Shown here in pieces: positions 53,247 to 61,687 of a stretch of 63,459 nucleotides of DNA (its first letter is position 1; every line of letters begins with the position of its first letter). Position numbers and translations under genes: made by a program. The notes beneath the pieces were generated by a model that was given only the letters and a program-made list of their open reading frames with translations, was not told the origin of the DNA and searched no databases. Origin of the DNA: Maricaulis sp. (lineage in GTDB: Bacteria; Pseudomonadota; Alphaproteobacteria; Caulobacterales; Maricaulaceae); NCBI RefSeq assembly GCF_030149235.1, contig NZ_JASBRW010000056.1:1-63459 (forward strand). The letters run 5' to 3'.

Positions 53247-54458
53247 GTGGATAGCGGAAATAATGCCTGGGTGCTGACATCGACGGCTCTGGTCTTGATG
53301 ATGACCCTGCCGGGCCTGGCGCTCTTCTATGCCGGTATGGTGCGGCGCATGAATGTACTTTCCACGATGATGCATAGCTTTGGCGCGGCGGCGGTTGGGA
53401 CGGTGCTGTGGGCGCTGGTGGGCTATTCCCTGGCCTTCTCTGATGGCGGTCCGGTCAATGCCTTTGTTGGCGGGCTGTCCAATGCCGGCCTGGCGGGGAT
53501 TGCGCCTGAGACGATGAATGGCGATCTGCCGGCCAATCTCTTCCTCATGTTCCAGCTCACCTTCGCCATTATCACCGTGGCGATCATCGCCGGTGCGGCG
53601 GTGGAGCGGATCCGGTTCTCGGCCTTCCTGATTTTCGCGGCCTTCTGGTTGATTCTGGTCTACGCCCCGGTGTGCCACTGGGTGTGGGGCGGTGGTTTCC
53701 TGGGAGATGCCGGCAAGCTCGATTTTGCTGGAGGCGCGGTGGTCCATATCAATGCCGGTGTCGCTGGCCTGGTCCTGGCCAAGGTGCTTGGTCCGCGGCG
53801 CGGCTGGCCGGGCGGGGCGCTGATCCCGGATAATCTCGTCCTCACCCTGATCGGTGCCGGCATGCTCTGGGTGGGCTGGTTCGGCTTTAATGGCGGCTCG
53901 GCCCTGGCGGCCGACGGGGCTGCGGCCCATGCCTTCGTCACGACCCAGATTGCAGCTGCGACCGCAGCGCTGACCTGGATGATCCTGGAATGGGCCCTGC
54001 GCGGCAAGGCCAGCGCGCTGGGCGCCGCGTCAGGCGCGGTCGCGGGCCTGGTGGCGATTACCCCGGCTGCCGGATTCGTGCCCGCCTGGGCAGCATTCAT
54101 CATTGGTGCAGGCGGCGCGGCAGGGGCCTATTGGGGCGTGACGGGGCTGAAACGCCTGCTCAAGATTGATGACAGCCTCGATGCCTTCGGCTTGCACGGG
54201 GTCGGCGGATTTGTCGGGGCGGTGCTGACCGGTGTGTTCGCGGTCGAAGCGATCGGCGGAGCGGCCGGGGCGATTGAGGGCAATCTGCTGCAGGTCTGGA
54301 CTCAGACCTGGGGCGCGCTCTCGGTGGCTGTTTACAGCGGTGCGGTGACCTTTATCATCCTGTTCGTGATGTCGAAATTCATGAGTCTGCGCGTCAGCGA
54401 GGAAGCTGAACGCAAGGGGCTCGACACCGAACTGCATGGGGAATCGGTCGGGAGCTAG
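53247..54458 (+). CDS. amt: Ammonium transporter
   Basis: 403 aa from a GTG start at 53247, chosen for GGAGGAG upstream and the canonical Amt beginning DSGNNAWVLTSTALVLMM. About 11 membrane helices. Conserved features: LPGLALFYAGMVRRMNVLST, the twin histidines in DFAGGAVVHINAGVAGLV and DSLDAFGLHGVGGFVGAVLTG, and GWFGFNGGSALAAD. Conducts NH4+/NH3 across the inner membrane. No glnK gene is adjacent, unlike most amtB loci. ATGs at 53172 and 53217 would add a non-homologous N-terminus. Flanked by two paralogous KAS III genes. Confidence 0.93.
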   Translation: MDSGNNAWVLTSTALVLMMTLPGLALFYAGMVRRMNVLSTMMHSFGAAAVGTVLWALVGYSLAFSDGGPVNAFVGGLSNAGLAGIAPETMNGDLPANLFLMFQLTFAIITVAIIAGAAVERIRFSAFLIFAAFWLILVYAPVCHWVWGGGFLGDAGKLDFAGGAVVHINAGVAGLVLAKVLGPRRGWPGGALIPDNLVLTLIGAGMLWVGWFGFNGGSALAADGAAAHAFVTTQIAAATAALTWMILEWALRGKASALGAASGAVAGLVAITPAAGFVPAWAAFIIGAGGAAGAYWGVTGLKRLLKIDDSLDAFGLHGVGGFVGAVLTGVFAVEAIGGAAGAIEGNLLQVWTQTWGALSVAVYSGAVTFIILFVMSKFMSLRVSEEAERKGLDTELHGESVGS

Positions 54459-54478
54459 GTCAGCACCCTGGCCGCCGG

Positions 54479-54501
54479 GGAGAAGCGCCTAGCGCTTCTC
54501 C
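54479..54501. other. Perfect hairpin centred on the stop codon of KAS III copy 2
   Basis: GGAGAAGCGC (54479-54488), CTA, GCGCTTCTCC (54492-54501). The loop is the stop codon of the minus-strand gene. No T-run on either side; it may stabilise the mRNA 3' end or act as a weak terminator between convergent genes. Confidence 0.5.
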
Positions 54502-55604
54502 AGGAAGATCGTTCCGGCCGAATAACCTGCACCGAAGGAGCAGATCAGGCCCTTATCGCCCGCCTCGAACCCGTCATGGTGACGGTGGAAGGCGACCAGC
54601 GAACCGGCGCCGGCAATATTGGCGAATTCGTCAAGCACGACCGGAGCCTCATGCGGCTCGAAATCGCGGTCATAGACCTTCTTGGCGATCATCATATTCA
54701 TGTTGATATTCGCCTGGTGCAACCACATCCGCTTCATGTCGGCAGGCGAGAGCTTCATCTTGCCCAGCTCGGTCAGGATGAGCTCGATCACCATCGGGCA
54801 GACTTCCTTGAAGACCTTGCGGCCTTCCTGCACGAAATAGCGCTCCTCGAAGACCGGCTCGGGGTCTTCGGAGGCGTTCAGGAATCCGAAATTCGAGCGG
54901 ATATTGTTGGAATACTGGGTCACCATCCGCGTGGAGAGGATGTTCCAGCCTTCATCACCGGCGACGTCTTCCGCCTCGATCAGGGCCGCCACGGCGACAT
55001 CGCCGAAGATGAAATGGCTGTCGCGATCCCGGAAATTGAGCTGCGGCGTGGTGATTTCCGGGGTCACGACCAGAACCGATTTGGCCATCCCGGTCTTGAT
55101 CATGTTGATGGCGGAGATCATGCCGAACGTGCCGGAGGAGCAGGCCACCGACATGTCATAGCCGAAGCCCTCAATGCCCAGCGCCTGCTGGATCTCGATG
55201 GCGATACACGGATAGGTGCGCTGCATCGACGTGGCCGAGCAGATCACGGCGTCGACATCCTTCGGGTCGCGGCCGGCATTGTCCAGCGCCTGCTTGGCTG
55301 CCGCGAGGCCGGCCTCGGCCATCAGCGAAATCTCTTCATTCGGTCGCGGCGCAACGCGTGGGCGCATGCGCTCCACATCAAGCACGCCAGCCTTGTCGAC
55401 CGTATAGCGCGACTTGATGCCAGAGGCCTTTTCGATGAAGGCGGTCGAGGAGGCGTTGAGCGGCTCAACGACACCGCGCTCAATGGCGTCGGCGTTTTCG
55501 GCGTTGTGCTTTTCGACATAGGCGTTGAAGCATTCGACCAGCTCATCATTGCTGACCGTTTCTTCCGGATGCCAAAGTCCGGTCGACCGGATCACTGCAT
55601 TCAT
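54489..55604 (-). CDS. 3-oxoacyl-ACP synthase III family protein (copy 2, FabH2-like)
   Basis: 371 aa from the ATG at 55604 (GAGGGAG upstream). Triad residues: Cys in YDMSVACSSGTFGMI, His in RMWLHQANINM, Asn in DEFANIAGAGSLV. The N-terminal half (ERGVVEPLNASSTAFIEKAS, GIKSRYTVDKAGVLD) resembles the long FabH2 of Pseudomonas, which uses medium-chain acyl-CoA and so feeds beta-oxidation products into fatty-acid synthesis; this is from memory, not a search. Paralogous to copy 1 throughout, same length. Confidence 0.85.
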   Translation of the reverse strand: MNAVIRSTGLWHPEETVSNDELVECFNAYVEKHNAENADAIERGVVEPLNASSTAFIEKASGIKSRYTVDKAGVLDVERMRPRVAPRPNEEISLMAEAGLAAAKQALDNAGRDPKDVDAVICSATSMQRTYPCIAIEIQQALGIEGFGYDMSVACSSGTFGMISAINMIKTGMAKSVLVVTPEITTPQLNFRDRDSHFIFGDVAVAALIEAEDVAGDEGWNILSTRMVTQYSNNIRSNFGFLNASEDPEPVFEERYFVQEGRKVFKEVCPMVIELILTELGKMKLSPADMKRMWLHQANINMNMMIAKKVYDRDFEPHEAPVVLDEFANIAGAGSLVAFHRHHDGFEAGDKGLICSFGAGYSAGTIFLEKR

Positions 55605-55709
55605 ACGCCTTACTCCCTCGGTTTGGGCTGGCGGGAAATTAGTGGCATTGGCCTTGAACGTCACCCGGTCAGCTGCGTTTGGCGGCCCGGGATCGAAAAA
55701 GCAGGACGG

Positions 55710-55919
55710 CTAGTGCTCGACCCGGTGGCGCGGCTGGACCCGGTCGGAGCCATCCTCGCCCTCGCAGATCCATTCGCCCGGCGCCGTCGCATCATGCGGT
55801 CCGGCCGGCTCACAAACCGCAGCGCCCATCTCGGCGGCGGTGGGCGTGTCGAAGGTCGAGCAGGCGGTCATGGCCAGACCGTTCACCGCGATCGCCAGTC
55901 CTGTCAAAAGCGTGCGCAT
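55710..55919 (-). CDS. Small lipoprotein
   Basis: 69 aa from the ATG at 55919 with GAGGAGA upstream. Signal peptide (RTLLTGLAIAVNGL) and lipobox LAMTACS, giving a lipid-anchored mature peptide of ~50 residues with two further cysteines (VCEPAGPHDA, WICEGEDG). Not recognised. It lies between tag and the KAS III gene, transcribed in the same direction. Confidence 0.65.
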   Translation of the reverse strand: MRTLLTGLAIAVNGLAMTACSTFDTPTAAEMGAAVCEPAGPHDATAPGEWICEGEDGSDRVQPRHRVEH

Positions 55920-55945
55920 ATCGTCTCCTCGCTGACCCAGCCCGG

Positions 55946-56527
55946 CTAGCGAACGAAGGCTTGCACGGCTTGGTGACGTGGACAAGTGATCTCATGGTCA
56001 TTGACCAGGCCGACCGCCTCCATGAAGGCATAGACGATCACTGGCCCGACGAATTTGAAGCCGCGCTTTTTCAGGTCCTTGGAGATCTGGGCGCTGAGCG
56101 GGGTGTTGGTTGGGATATCCTTGAGGCGCTTGTATTCGTTCTGGATTGGCGTGCCGTCGACGAAGTCCCAGAGATAGTCGGAAAAATCGAGACCCTGATC
56201 GCGCATCTCCAGATAGGCGCGGGCATTGCCGATGGCGGCATCGATTTTGGTCCCGGAGCGGATAATGCCGGGATTGCCCAGCAGCTCGGTCTTCTTGGCC
56301 TCGTCATAGCGGGCAATCAGCTCCGGTTCGAACCCGTCAAAGGCGTCGCGCAGGGTGTCGCGCTTGCGCAGGATGGTGATCCAGGCGAGGCCGGCCTGGA
56401 AGCCGTCCAGCATCAGCTTTTCCCACAGGGCCTGCGCGTCGTATTCAGGCACACCCCATTCGGTGTCGTGATAATGGGCGTAGAGGTCGTCGCCGGGCGT
56501 CACCCAGGCGCAGCGGTGTTCGGTCAT
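55946..56527 (-). CDS. tag: DNA-3-methyladenine glycosylase I
   Basis: 193 aa. Tag features: HRCAWVTPGDDLYAHYHDTE, WGVPEYDAQALWEKLMLDGF with the aromatic pocket, AGLAWITILRKRDTLRDAFD, then FKFVGPVIVYAFMEAVGLVN and a C-terminal DHEITCPRH whose Cys and His act with the N-terminal ones as the zinc site. It excises 3-methyladenine from alkylated DNA. Start 11 nt after the ygfZ stop, forming a ygfZ-tag pair. Confidence 0.95.
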   Translation of the reverse strand: MTEHRCAWVTPGDDLYAHYHDTEWGVPEYDAQALWEKLMLDGFQAGLAWITILRKRDTLRDAFDGFEPELIARYDEAKKTELLGNPGIIRSGTKIDAAIGNARAYLEMRDQGLDFSDYLWDFVDGTPIQNEYKRLKDIPTNTPLSAQISKDLKKRGFKFVGPVIVYAFMEAVGLVNDHEITCPRHQAVQAFVR

Positions 56528-56537
56528 GTCCGTCCGA

Positions 56538-57344
56538 TCAGACTTTTTGTGGCGCCGGTTCCGGCTTGAGTGCGTCGGGCAAGTCGATACGCACTTCGGT
56601 CTCGCCGACCATGAGGATTTCTTCCGCCGTTTCCAAGCGGTCGAGACGGACCCTGCCGACAGCGTTATGTCCGGAGGCTGCGCTGATCTCGCCGATCGTG
56701 GATGATCCTGCAGTGATCGATGCTCCGGTTTCAATCGGGCCGTCAGCGAGAACCGCGAGCGAGCGCTTGCGGATCGTACCGCGCCGCTTCATGCGTGACA
56801 CGACCTCCTGGCCAATGAAACAGCCCTTGGTCCAGCCGACGCCGTCATAGGCATCAAGATTGACGTCGGTGGGGAAGACCTCGGCTTCGCCGTAATCGCG
56901 ACCAAAAGCGGGCACGCCCTGGGTGATCTCGACCTCGTCGAGCGAGCGGGTTTCGATGTCTGTCACCGGCAGGATGGCACGATAGACCCCGGTCAGGCGC
57001 GGATCTGTGGCGGCTTCGGCGAACGGGGCCTCGCTCCAGACCGCCATCAGCGTTTCATCCAGCGCAATCGCCACGTCGGCTTTCAGCTTGTACATCGTCA
57101 GGCGCTTCTTCAGGGCTTCCGCCGCGCTTTCATGCACGTCCAGCCAGAGCCCGTTCTCGCGACCGAAAATCATGAAGTCGGAGATGATCTTGCCCTGCGG
57201 CGTCAACAGCGCGCCGGGCCGGCACTGGCCGGGTGCCAGCGTGTCGACATCGGCGGTGATGACGCGCTGCAGCAGCGAACGGGCATCCGGGCCGGTCAGT
57301 GTGATTATGGAACGGGCGGGCAGGCGGAAGTGAGTTTCGGTCAT
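56538..57344 (-). CDS. ygfZ: YgfZ/IBA57-type folate-binding iron-sulfur maintenance protein
   Basis: 268 aa from the ATG at 57344. GcvT-like fold with the diagnostic motif WTKGCFIGQEVVSRMKRRG, whose Cys is required for activity in the family, and an N-terminal SLLQRVITADVDTLAPGQ. It uses folate to maintain certain [Fe-S] enzymes, plausible partners being NadA or MiaB types, which is inference. First gene of the ygfZ-tag pair, divergent from the GT9 gene. Confidence 0.92.
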   Translation of the reverse strand: MTETHFRLPARSIITLTGPDARSLLQRVITADVDTLAPGQCRPGALLTPQGKIISDFMIFGRENGLWLDVHESAAEALKKRLTMYKLKADVAIALDETLMAVWSEAPFAEAATDPRLTGVYRAILPVTDIETRSLDEVEITQGVPAFGRDYGEAEVFPTDVNLDAYDGVGWTKGCFIGQEVVSRMKRRGTIRKRSLAVLADGPIETGASITAGSSTIGEISAASGHNAVGRVRLDRLETAEEILMVGETEVRIDLPDALKPEPAPQKV

Positions 57345-57410
57345 GACATCGCATATGCCATTGCCTTGATGGCTGGCCAAGAGGGCCGGTGCGGGTTATG
57401 CCCCGCTGGC

Positions 57411-58370
57411 ATGGGACGGGTTCTGTTTATAACCTCAACGCGGATCGGTGACGCGGTCATCAATTCCGGGCTTCTCAACCATTTGATCGAGACCCGGCCG
57501 GAGGCACGTTTCACCATTGCCTGCGGGCCCCTGGCGGCGCCGCTGTTCAAGGCCGTGCCGCGGCTGGACGAGGTCATCGTCATGGCCAAGAAGAAGCGCG
57601 GCGGTCACTGGATCGATCTGTGGAAACAGACGGTGGGCAAGCGCTGGGACCTGGTGGTCGATATCCGCTGTTCCGCGACCGGCTATTTCCTCAATGCGGG
57701 TGAACGCCACATCCTCAGCCAGTCCAGGACCCCGATCAATAAGGTGCTCGAGGCCGCCAGCGTGCTCGGCCTCGACCCGGCTCCGGACCCGGTGCTTTTC
57801 GTCTCTGAAGAGCGCCGTGCCGAGGCGGCCGGAATTCTGGATGACGCTCAGCCCTGGCTTGCCGTCTGCCCATCGGCCTCAGCGCCGTACAAGGTCTGGC
57901 CCGGTGATCGGTTTGCCGCTCTCATCGATCGCCTGATCGCGCCGGACGGCCCGATGGCTGGTGCCAAGGTGGCAATTTTCGGCGGTCCGGGCGATGAAGG
58001 GGCCGCAGCGCCGATCCGTGAGGGGATTGCCGAAGACCGCTGGGTCGACCTGACCGGACAATTGCCGCTCGACCTGGTGACCGCCTGTCTTGAGCGTCCG
58101 CGTCTTTATATCGGCAATGATAGCGGGCTGATGCACATCGCCGCCGCGGCCGGAACCCCGACGCTTGGCCTGATGGGGCCGACCGATGACCGCCTCTACG
58201 GCCCCTGGGGCGAAAAGGCGTCCGTTGTGCGCGGCAGTACCTCCTATGCCGAGCATTATGCGCGCTTCAAGGACAAGCGCCGTTTCCAGCCTGAAAGCCT
58301 GATGCTCGACCTCGAGGTCGATGCGGCGTATCAGGCAGCCATAGATCTTTTCGAAAGGACCCAGTCATGA
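57411..58370 (+). CDS. Glycosyltransferase family 9 (heptosyltransferase-like)
   Basis: 319 aa. GT-B fold of GT9: VLFITSTRIGDAVINSGLLN at the N-terminus, VCPSASAPYKVWPGDRFAAL in the linker, and GNDSGLMHIAAAAGTPTLGL with GPTDDRLYGPW in the nucleotide-binding half. GT9 enzymes add heptose or related sugars to the lipopolysaccharide core. No other LPS genes are adjacent. The stop overlaps the pyrC start (ATGA). Confidence 0.88.
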   Translation: MGRVLFITSTRIGDAVINSGLLNHLIETRPEARFTIACGPLAAPLFKAVPRLDEVIVMAKKKRGGHWIDLWKQTVGKRWDLVVDIRCSATGYFLNAGERHILSQSRTPINKVLEAASVLGLDPAPDPVLFVSEERRAEAAGILDDAQPWLAVCPSASAPYKVWPGDRFAALIDRLIAPDGPMAGAKVAIFGGPGDEGAAAPIREGIAEDRWVDLTGQLPLDLVTACLERPRLYIGNDSGLMHIAAAAGTPTLGLMGPTDDRLYGPWGEKASVVRGSTSYAEHYARFKDKRRFQPESLMLDLEVDAAYQAAIDLFERTQS

Positions 58371-59707
58371 GCCAGACCTTCGATCTCCTGCTCAAGGGCG
58401 GCGAAGTGGTGAACCATGATGGTCGCGGCCGCGCCGATGTCGGCATCCGTGACGGCAAGACCGTCGAGATCGGCGATCTCTCCCAGGCCTCGGCGGGCGA
58501 GGTGTTTGATTGCACCGGCCTGCACGTCCTGCCCGGGGTAATCGACAGCCAGGTCCATTTCCGCGAGCCGGGCATGGAGTGGAAGGAAGATCTGGAATCC
58601 GGTTCGCGCTGTGCGGTGCTCGGTGGCGTCACCGCCGTGTTCGAAATGCCCAATACCGAGCCGACCACGACCGAGCCGGACAAGCTGACCGACAAGCTCA
58701 ATCGCGCCCATCATCGCATGCACTGCGATCACGCCTTCTATGCCGGTGCGACCAATGAGAATTACAACATCCTGCCGGAAATGGAGCGCATGCTTGGCTG
58801 CTGCGGCGTCAAGGTGTTCATGGGCGCCTCGACGGGCTCCCTGCTGGTCGCTGACGATGAAGGTGTCGAGCGCGTGCTGCGCGCCATCAAGCGCCGCGCT
58901 GCGTTCCACTCCGAGGACGAATACCGGCTCGCCGAGCGTCGCAGCCTCGCCGTTGAGGGCGACTGGACCAGCCACCCGGTGGTGCGCGACCCGGAAGCGG
59001 CGATGATGTCGACCAAGCGCCTGGTGCGCCTGGCGCGCAAGACCGGCAAGCGCATCCACGTGCTTCACATCTCTACCGCCGAAGAGATGGAATTCCTCGC
59101 CCATCACCGTGATATCGCCTCCGTGGAAGCCACGCCGCAGCATCTGACGCTGGAGGCGCCGGGCATCTACGAAGAGATCAAGGGCCGCGCCCAGATGAAC
59201 CCGCCGGTGCGCGAGCGTCATCACATTGAGGGGCTGTGGCGCGGGATCGAGCGCGGCGTTGTCGACGTCATCGGTTCTGACCACGCACCGCATACGCTGG
59301 AAGAAAAGGCGCGCCCCTATCCGCAGAGCCCGTCCGGCATGCCGGGCGTGCAGACCCTGGTTCCGATCATGCTTGACCACGTCAATGCCGGCCGCCTGTC
59401 GCTGGAACGCTTTGTCGACCTGACCTCGCATGGCGCCCAACGCATTTTCGGCATCGCCCACAAGGGCCGTATGGCGGCGGGCTGGGATGCCGACTTCACC
59501 CTGGTCGACATGAACCATTCGCGGGAGATCACCGATGAATGGTCGGCTTCAAAATCCGGCTGGACGCCGTTCCATGGCCGTACCGTCAAGGGCTGGCCGA
59601 TGGCGACCATCGTGCGGGGCAAGATTGTGATGCGCGAAGATGAGCTGGTCGGTCCGAGCCAGGGCGAACCGGTCAAGTTCATGGAAGCGCTTCCGGAAGA
59701 CAGGTAG
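58367..59707 (+). CDS. pyrC: Dihydroorotase
   Basis: 446 aa, amidohydrolase family class I. Metal ligands: SQVHFREPGMEWKEDL (HxH-type), the carbamylated-Lys region GVKVFMGASTG, VLHISTAEEMEF, EATPQHLTLEAPGI and the catalytic Asp in IGSDHAPHTLEEKARPYP. Cyclises carbamoyl-aspartate to dihydroorotate in pyrimidine synthesis; a related hydantoinase/allantoinase role is less likely. Follows the GT9 gene by overlapping ATGA, and the HAD-like gene starts 22 nt later. Confidence 0.92.
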   Translation: MSQTFDLLLKGGEVVNHDGRGRADVGIRDGKTVEIGDLSQASAGEVFDCTGLHVLPGVIDSQVHFREPGMEWKEDLESGSRCAVLGGVTAVFEMPNTEPTTTEPDKLTDKLNRAHHRMHCDHAFYAGATNENYNILPEMERMLGCCGVKVFMGASTGSLLVADDEGVERVLRAIKRRAAFHSEDEYRLAERRSLAVEGDWTSHPVVRDPEAAMMSTKRLVRLARKTGKRIHVLHISTAEEMEFLAHHRDIASVEATPQHLTLEAPGIYEEIKGRAQMNPPVRERHHIEGLWRGIERGVVDVIGSDHAPHTLEEKARPYPQSPSGMPGVQTLVPIMLDHVNAGRLSLERFVDLTSHGAQRIFGIAHKGRMAAGWDADFTLVDMNHSREITDEWSASKSGWTPFHGRTVKGWPMATIVRGKIVMREDELVGPSQGEPVKFMEALPEDR

Positions 59708-59729
59708 CGGACGTTCAGGAGATTGCCCG

Positions 59730-60494
59730 GTGAGTGAGCGCCAGAGCTTCTACTTCTTCGACATCGACGAAAACATCCTCCACCTTCCGACCCGTATTCA
59801 TCTTCTGAACACGGTGACCGGTGAGGAGCGGGCCATGCGCCAGCACGAGTATGAGGAGATCCGCTCCTATCTCGGCGTGCCGGGCCTGTGGGAAGACTGG
59901 GCCGATCCGCCGGCGCGCGCCTATCGTGAGTTTGCCGACGGCAAGGACCGTCATGGCGAAGAGTATTTCTGGCGCGATATCCGCCGCGCCCTCGACACCG
60001 CCAACTGGCGCGGGCCATCCTGGAAAATCTTCAAATACGCGGTGCTCAAGGGCCGTCCGGTTTCGATCATCACGGCGCGCCAGCATTCACGCGAAGTCAT
60101 CCGCGAGGGCATCAAAATGCTCGTCGATGCGGGGCATTTGCCGGAGGAACCGAATTATATTTCCATCTATCCGGTCTCCAATCTGGATGTCAGGGACGAG
60201 CTGGGCCCGCATCTGACCACAGCCGGTCTGAAGCGCATGGCGATCCGCAAATGTGTTGAGGCCGGGCTCGACAAGTTCGGGCGCAACCTGCCTCACTCTT
60301 TCGGCATGTCGGATGATGATCTCAAGAATGTCGACCTGATCACCTCGGCCATGCTGGAAGCCAAGCTGGATTATCCGGAAAAGCGCTTTTTCGTCATTTC
60401 GACCAATCGCCGCCGCCACGTGAAGATGGAAATCCTCCCCCCGCACAAGGACGAGGAAAAGCTGCGCGCGGCCGAGGATGCTTATTACGGCTGA
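59730..60494 (+). CDS. HAD-like conserved protein, unknown function
   Basis: 254 aa from a GTG start at 59730 (AGGAG ~9 nt upstream). HAD-type features: the DxD of motif I in SFYFFDIDENILHLPTR, VSIITARQHSREVI as motif II, and a later FGMSDDDLKNVDLI acidic segment. This suggests a phosphatase/phosphotransferase fold with an uncertain substrate. It ends the GT9-pyrC-HAD run and is convergent with the ABC exporter. Confidence 0.75.
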   Translation: MSERQSFYFFDIDENILHLPTRIHLLNTVTGEERAMRQHEYEEIRSYLGVPGLWEDWADPPARAYREFADGKDRHGEEYFWRDIRRALDTANWRGPSWKIFKYAVLKGRPVSIITARQHSREVIREGIKMLVDAGHLPEEPNYISIYPVSNLDVRDELGPHLTTAGLKRMAIRKCVEAGLDKFGRNLPHSFGMSDDDLKNVDLITSAMLEAKLDYPEKRFFVISTNRRRHVKMEILPPHKDEEKLRAAEDAYYG

Positions 60495-60508
60495 TCAGCC
60501 CCTGTGCA

Positions 60509-61684
60509 TCACCCCCGGTGCACGGCCAGGATCGGCATGCGGGCGGCGCGGATGGCGGGAAAGATGCCGCCGAATACGCCGACCATGATGGCCAGGGTGA
60601 TGCCGGTTTCGATCGAATCCCAGGTCACCGACAGGTCGAACACGACCTGGGTGAAGCTGTCACCCAGCCCCTGAAAACTCAGCCCGTTGAAGAAGAGAAC
60701 CGCGATCCCGGTGCCGACAGCACCCCCGATGGCGGACAGCATGACCGCTTCGGCCATGGTGCCGATGAAGGCGGAAAAGCCGGAAAAGCCGATCGCGCGC
60801 AAGGTTGCAATTTCCCGGGCCCGGGCATCGACCGAGGAGTAGAGCGTGTTCCAGGCACCGGCGAGGGCGCCGATCGCCATGACGATGGAAAGCGGCCAGC
60901 CCAGGCTGGAGATGACGCCGGCGGTGCCGGAGGACTGGCCGGCGAAGAATTCCGCTTCGGTCTGGACGTCGAGATTGAGCCGCGGCTCGTTTTCGACATA
61001 GGCCTGCAAGCGTTCCAGCCCGTCCGGAGATGTCAGCCGTGCGCGCACGGACTGCACGCTGGAACCACGCTGATAGAGGTTCTGCAGCACACCCAGATCG
61101 GACCAGACCTCACTGTCAAACACCGTGCCGCCGGTCGAGAAAATGCCCACGACGGTCCAGTTATTGGTCCCGAGGCGGATTTCCTGGCCCAGTTCAAAAC
61201 CGAGGAATTCGCGTTGCACCCCTTCGCCGACGATCAGTTCGGCCGCGCCGGGGCTGAACATCCGCCCCTCGACCAGGCGGAAGCCCTGACGCATGCCCGG
61301 ACCATTGGCCTCCAGACCGCGCAAGCCGAGATTGGCTTCGGTCTGCGCCCCGCGCAGGACCCCGTCGACAATGACGTAGAGCTCGGCGGAAATAATCCCG
61401 TTATCGGTTTCATCGCGGGCCACACCGTCGGCGACCTCGATCAGGCGGGCCTGGTCGCGAGACAGACCGCTGTTGAGTTCAGCCTGTGAGCCCTCGCGCA
61501 GCATGATGGCAATGTCCTCGGCGCCGCTGCGCTCGGCCGTGGCGCGGAAGCCATTGCCAATGGCCTGAAAGCCCAGGAGCACGGCGACGACCAGGGCAAC
61601 AGCCCCGATTGTCGCGGTCGACATGCCCAGCCGGCGCGGGATGGATTTGAGATTGAGGGAGATGACGGCGAGTGTCTGGCGCAT
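60509..61684 (-). CDS. ABC transporter permease, MacB/FtsX type
   Basis: 391 aa. N-terminal helix (MSTATIGAVALVVAVLLGFQ), a large periplasmic MacB_PCD-like domain (RLVEGRMFSPGAAELIVGEG, GTNNWTVVGIFSTGGTVFDS), and three C-terminal FtsX helices with VDARAREIATLRAIGFSGFS as the coupling segment. Starts 3 nt after the preceding permease stop, forming an operon of two permeases and one ATPase. Such exporters move lipids, lipoproteins or peptides; the substrate is unknown. Confidence 0.88.
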   Translation of the reverse strand: MRQTLAVISLNLKSIPRRLGMSTATIGAVALVVAVLLGFQAIGNGFRATAERSGAEDIAIMLREGSQAELNSGLSRDQARLIEVADGVARDETDNGIISAELYVIVDGVLRGAQTEANLGLRGLEANGPGMRQGFRLVEGRMFSPGAAELIVGEGVQREFLGFELGQEIRLGTNNWTVVGIFSTGGTVFDSEVWSDLGVLQNLYQRGSSVQSVRARLTSPDGLERLQAYVENEPRLNLDVQTEAEFFAGQSSGTAGVISSLGWPLSIVMAIGALAGAWNTLYSSVDARAREIATLRAIGFSGFSAFIGTMAEAVMLSAIGGAVGTGIAVLFFNGLSFQGLGDSFTQVVFDLSVTWDSIETGITLAIMVGVFGGIFPAIRAARMPILAVHRG

Positions 61685-61687
61685 ATC

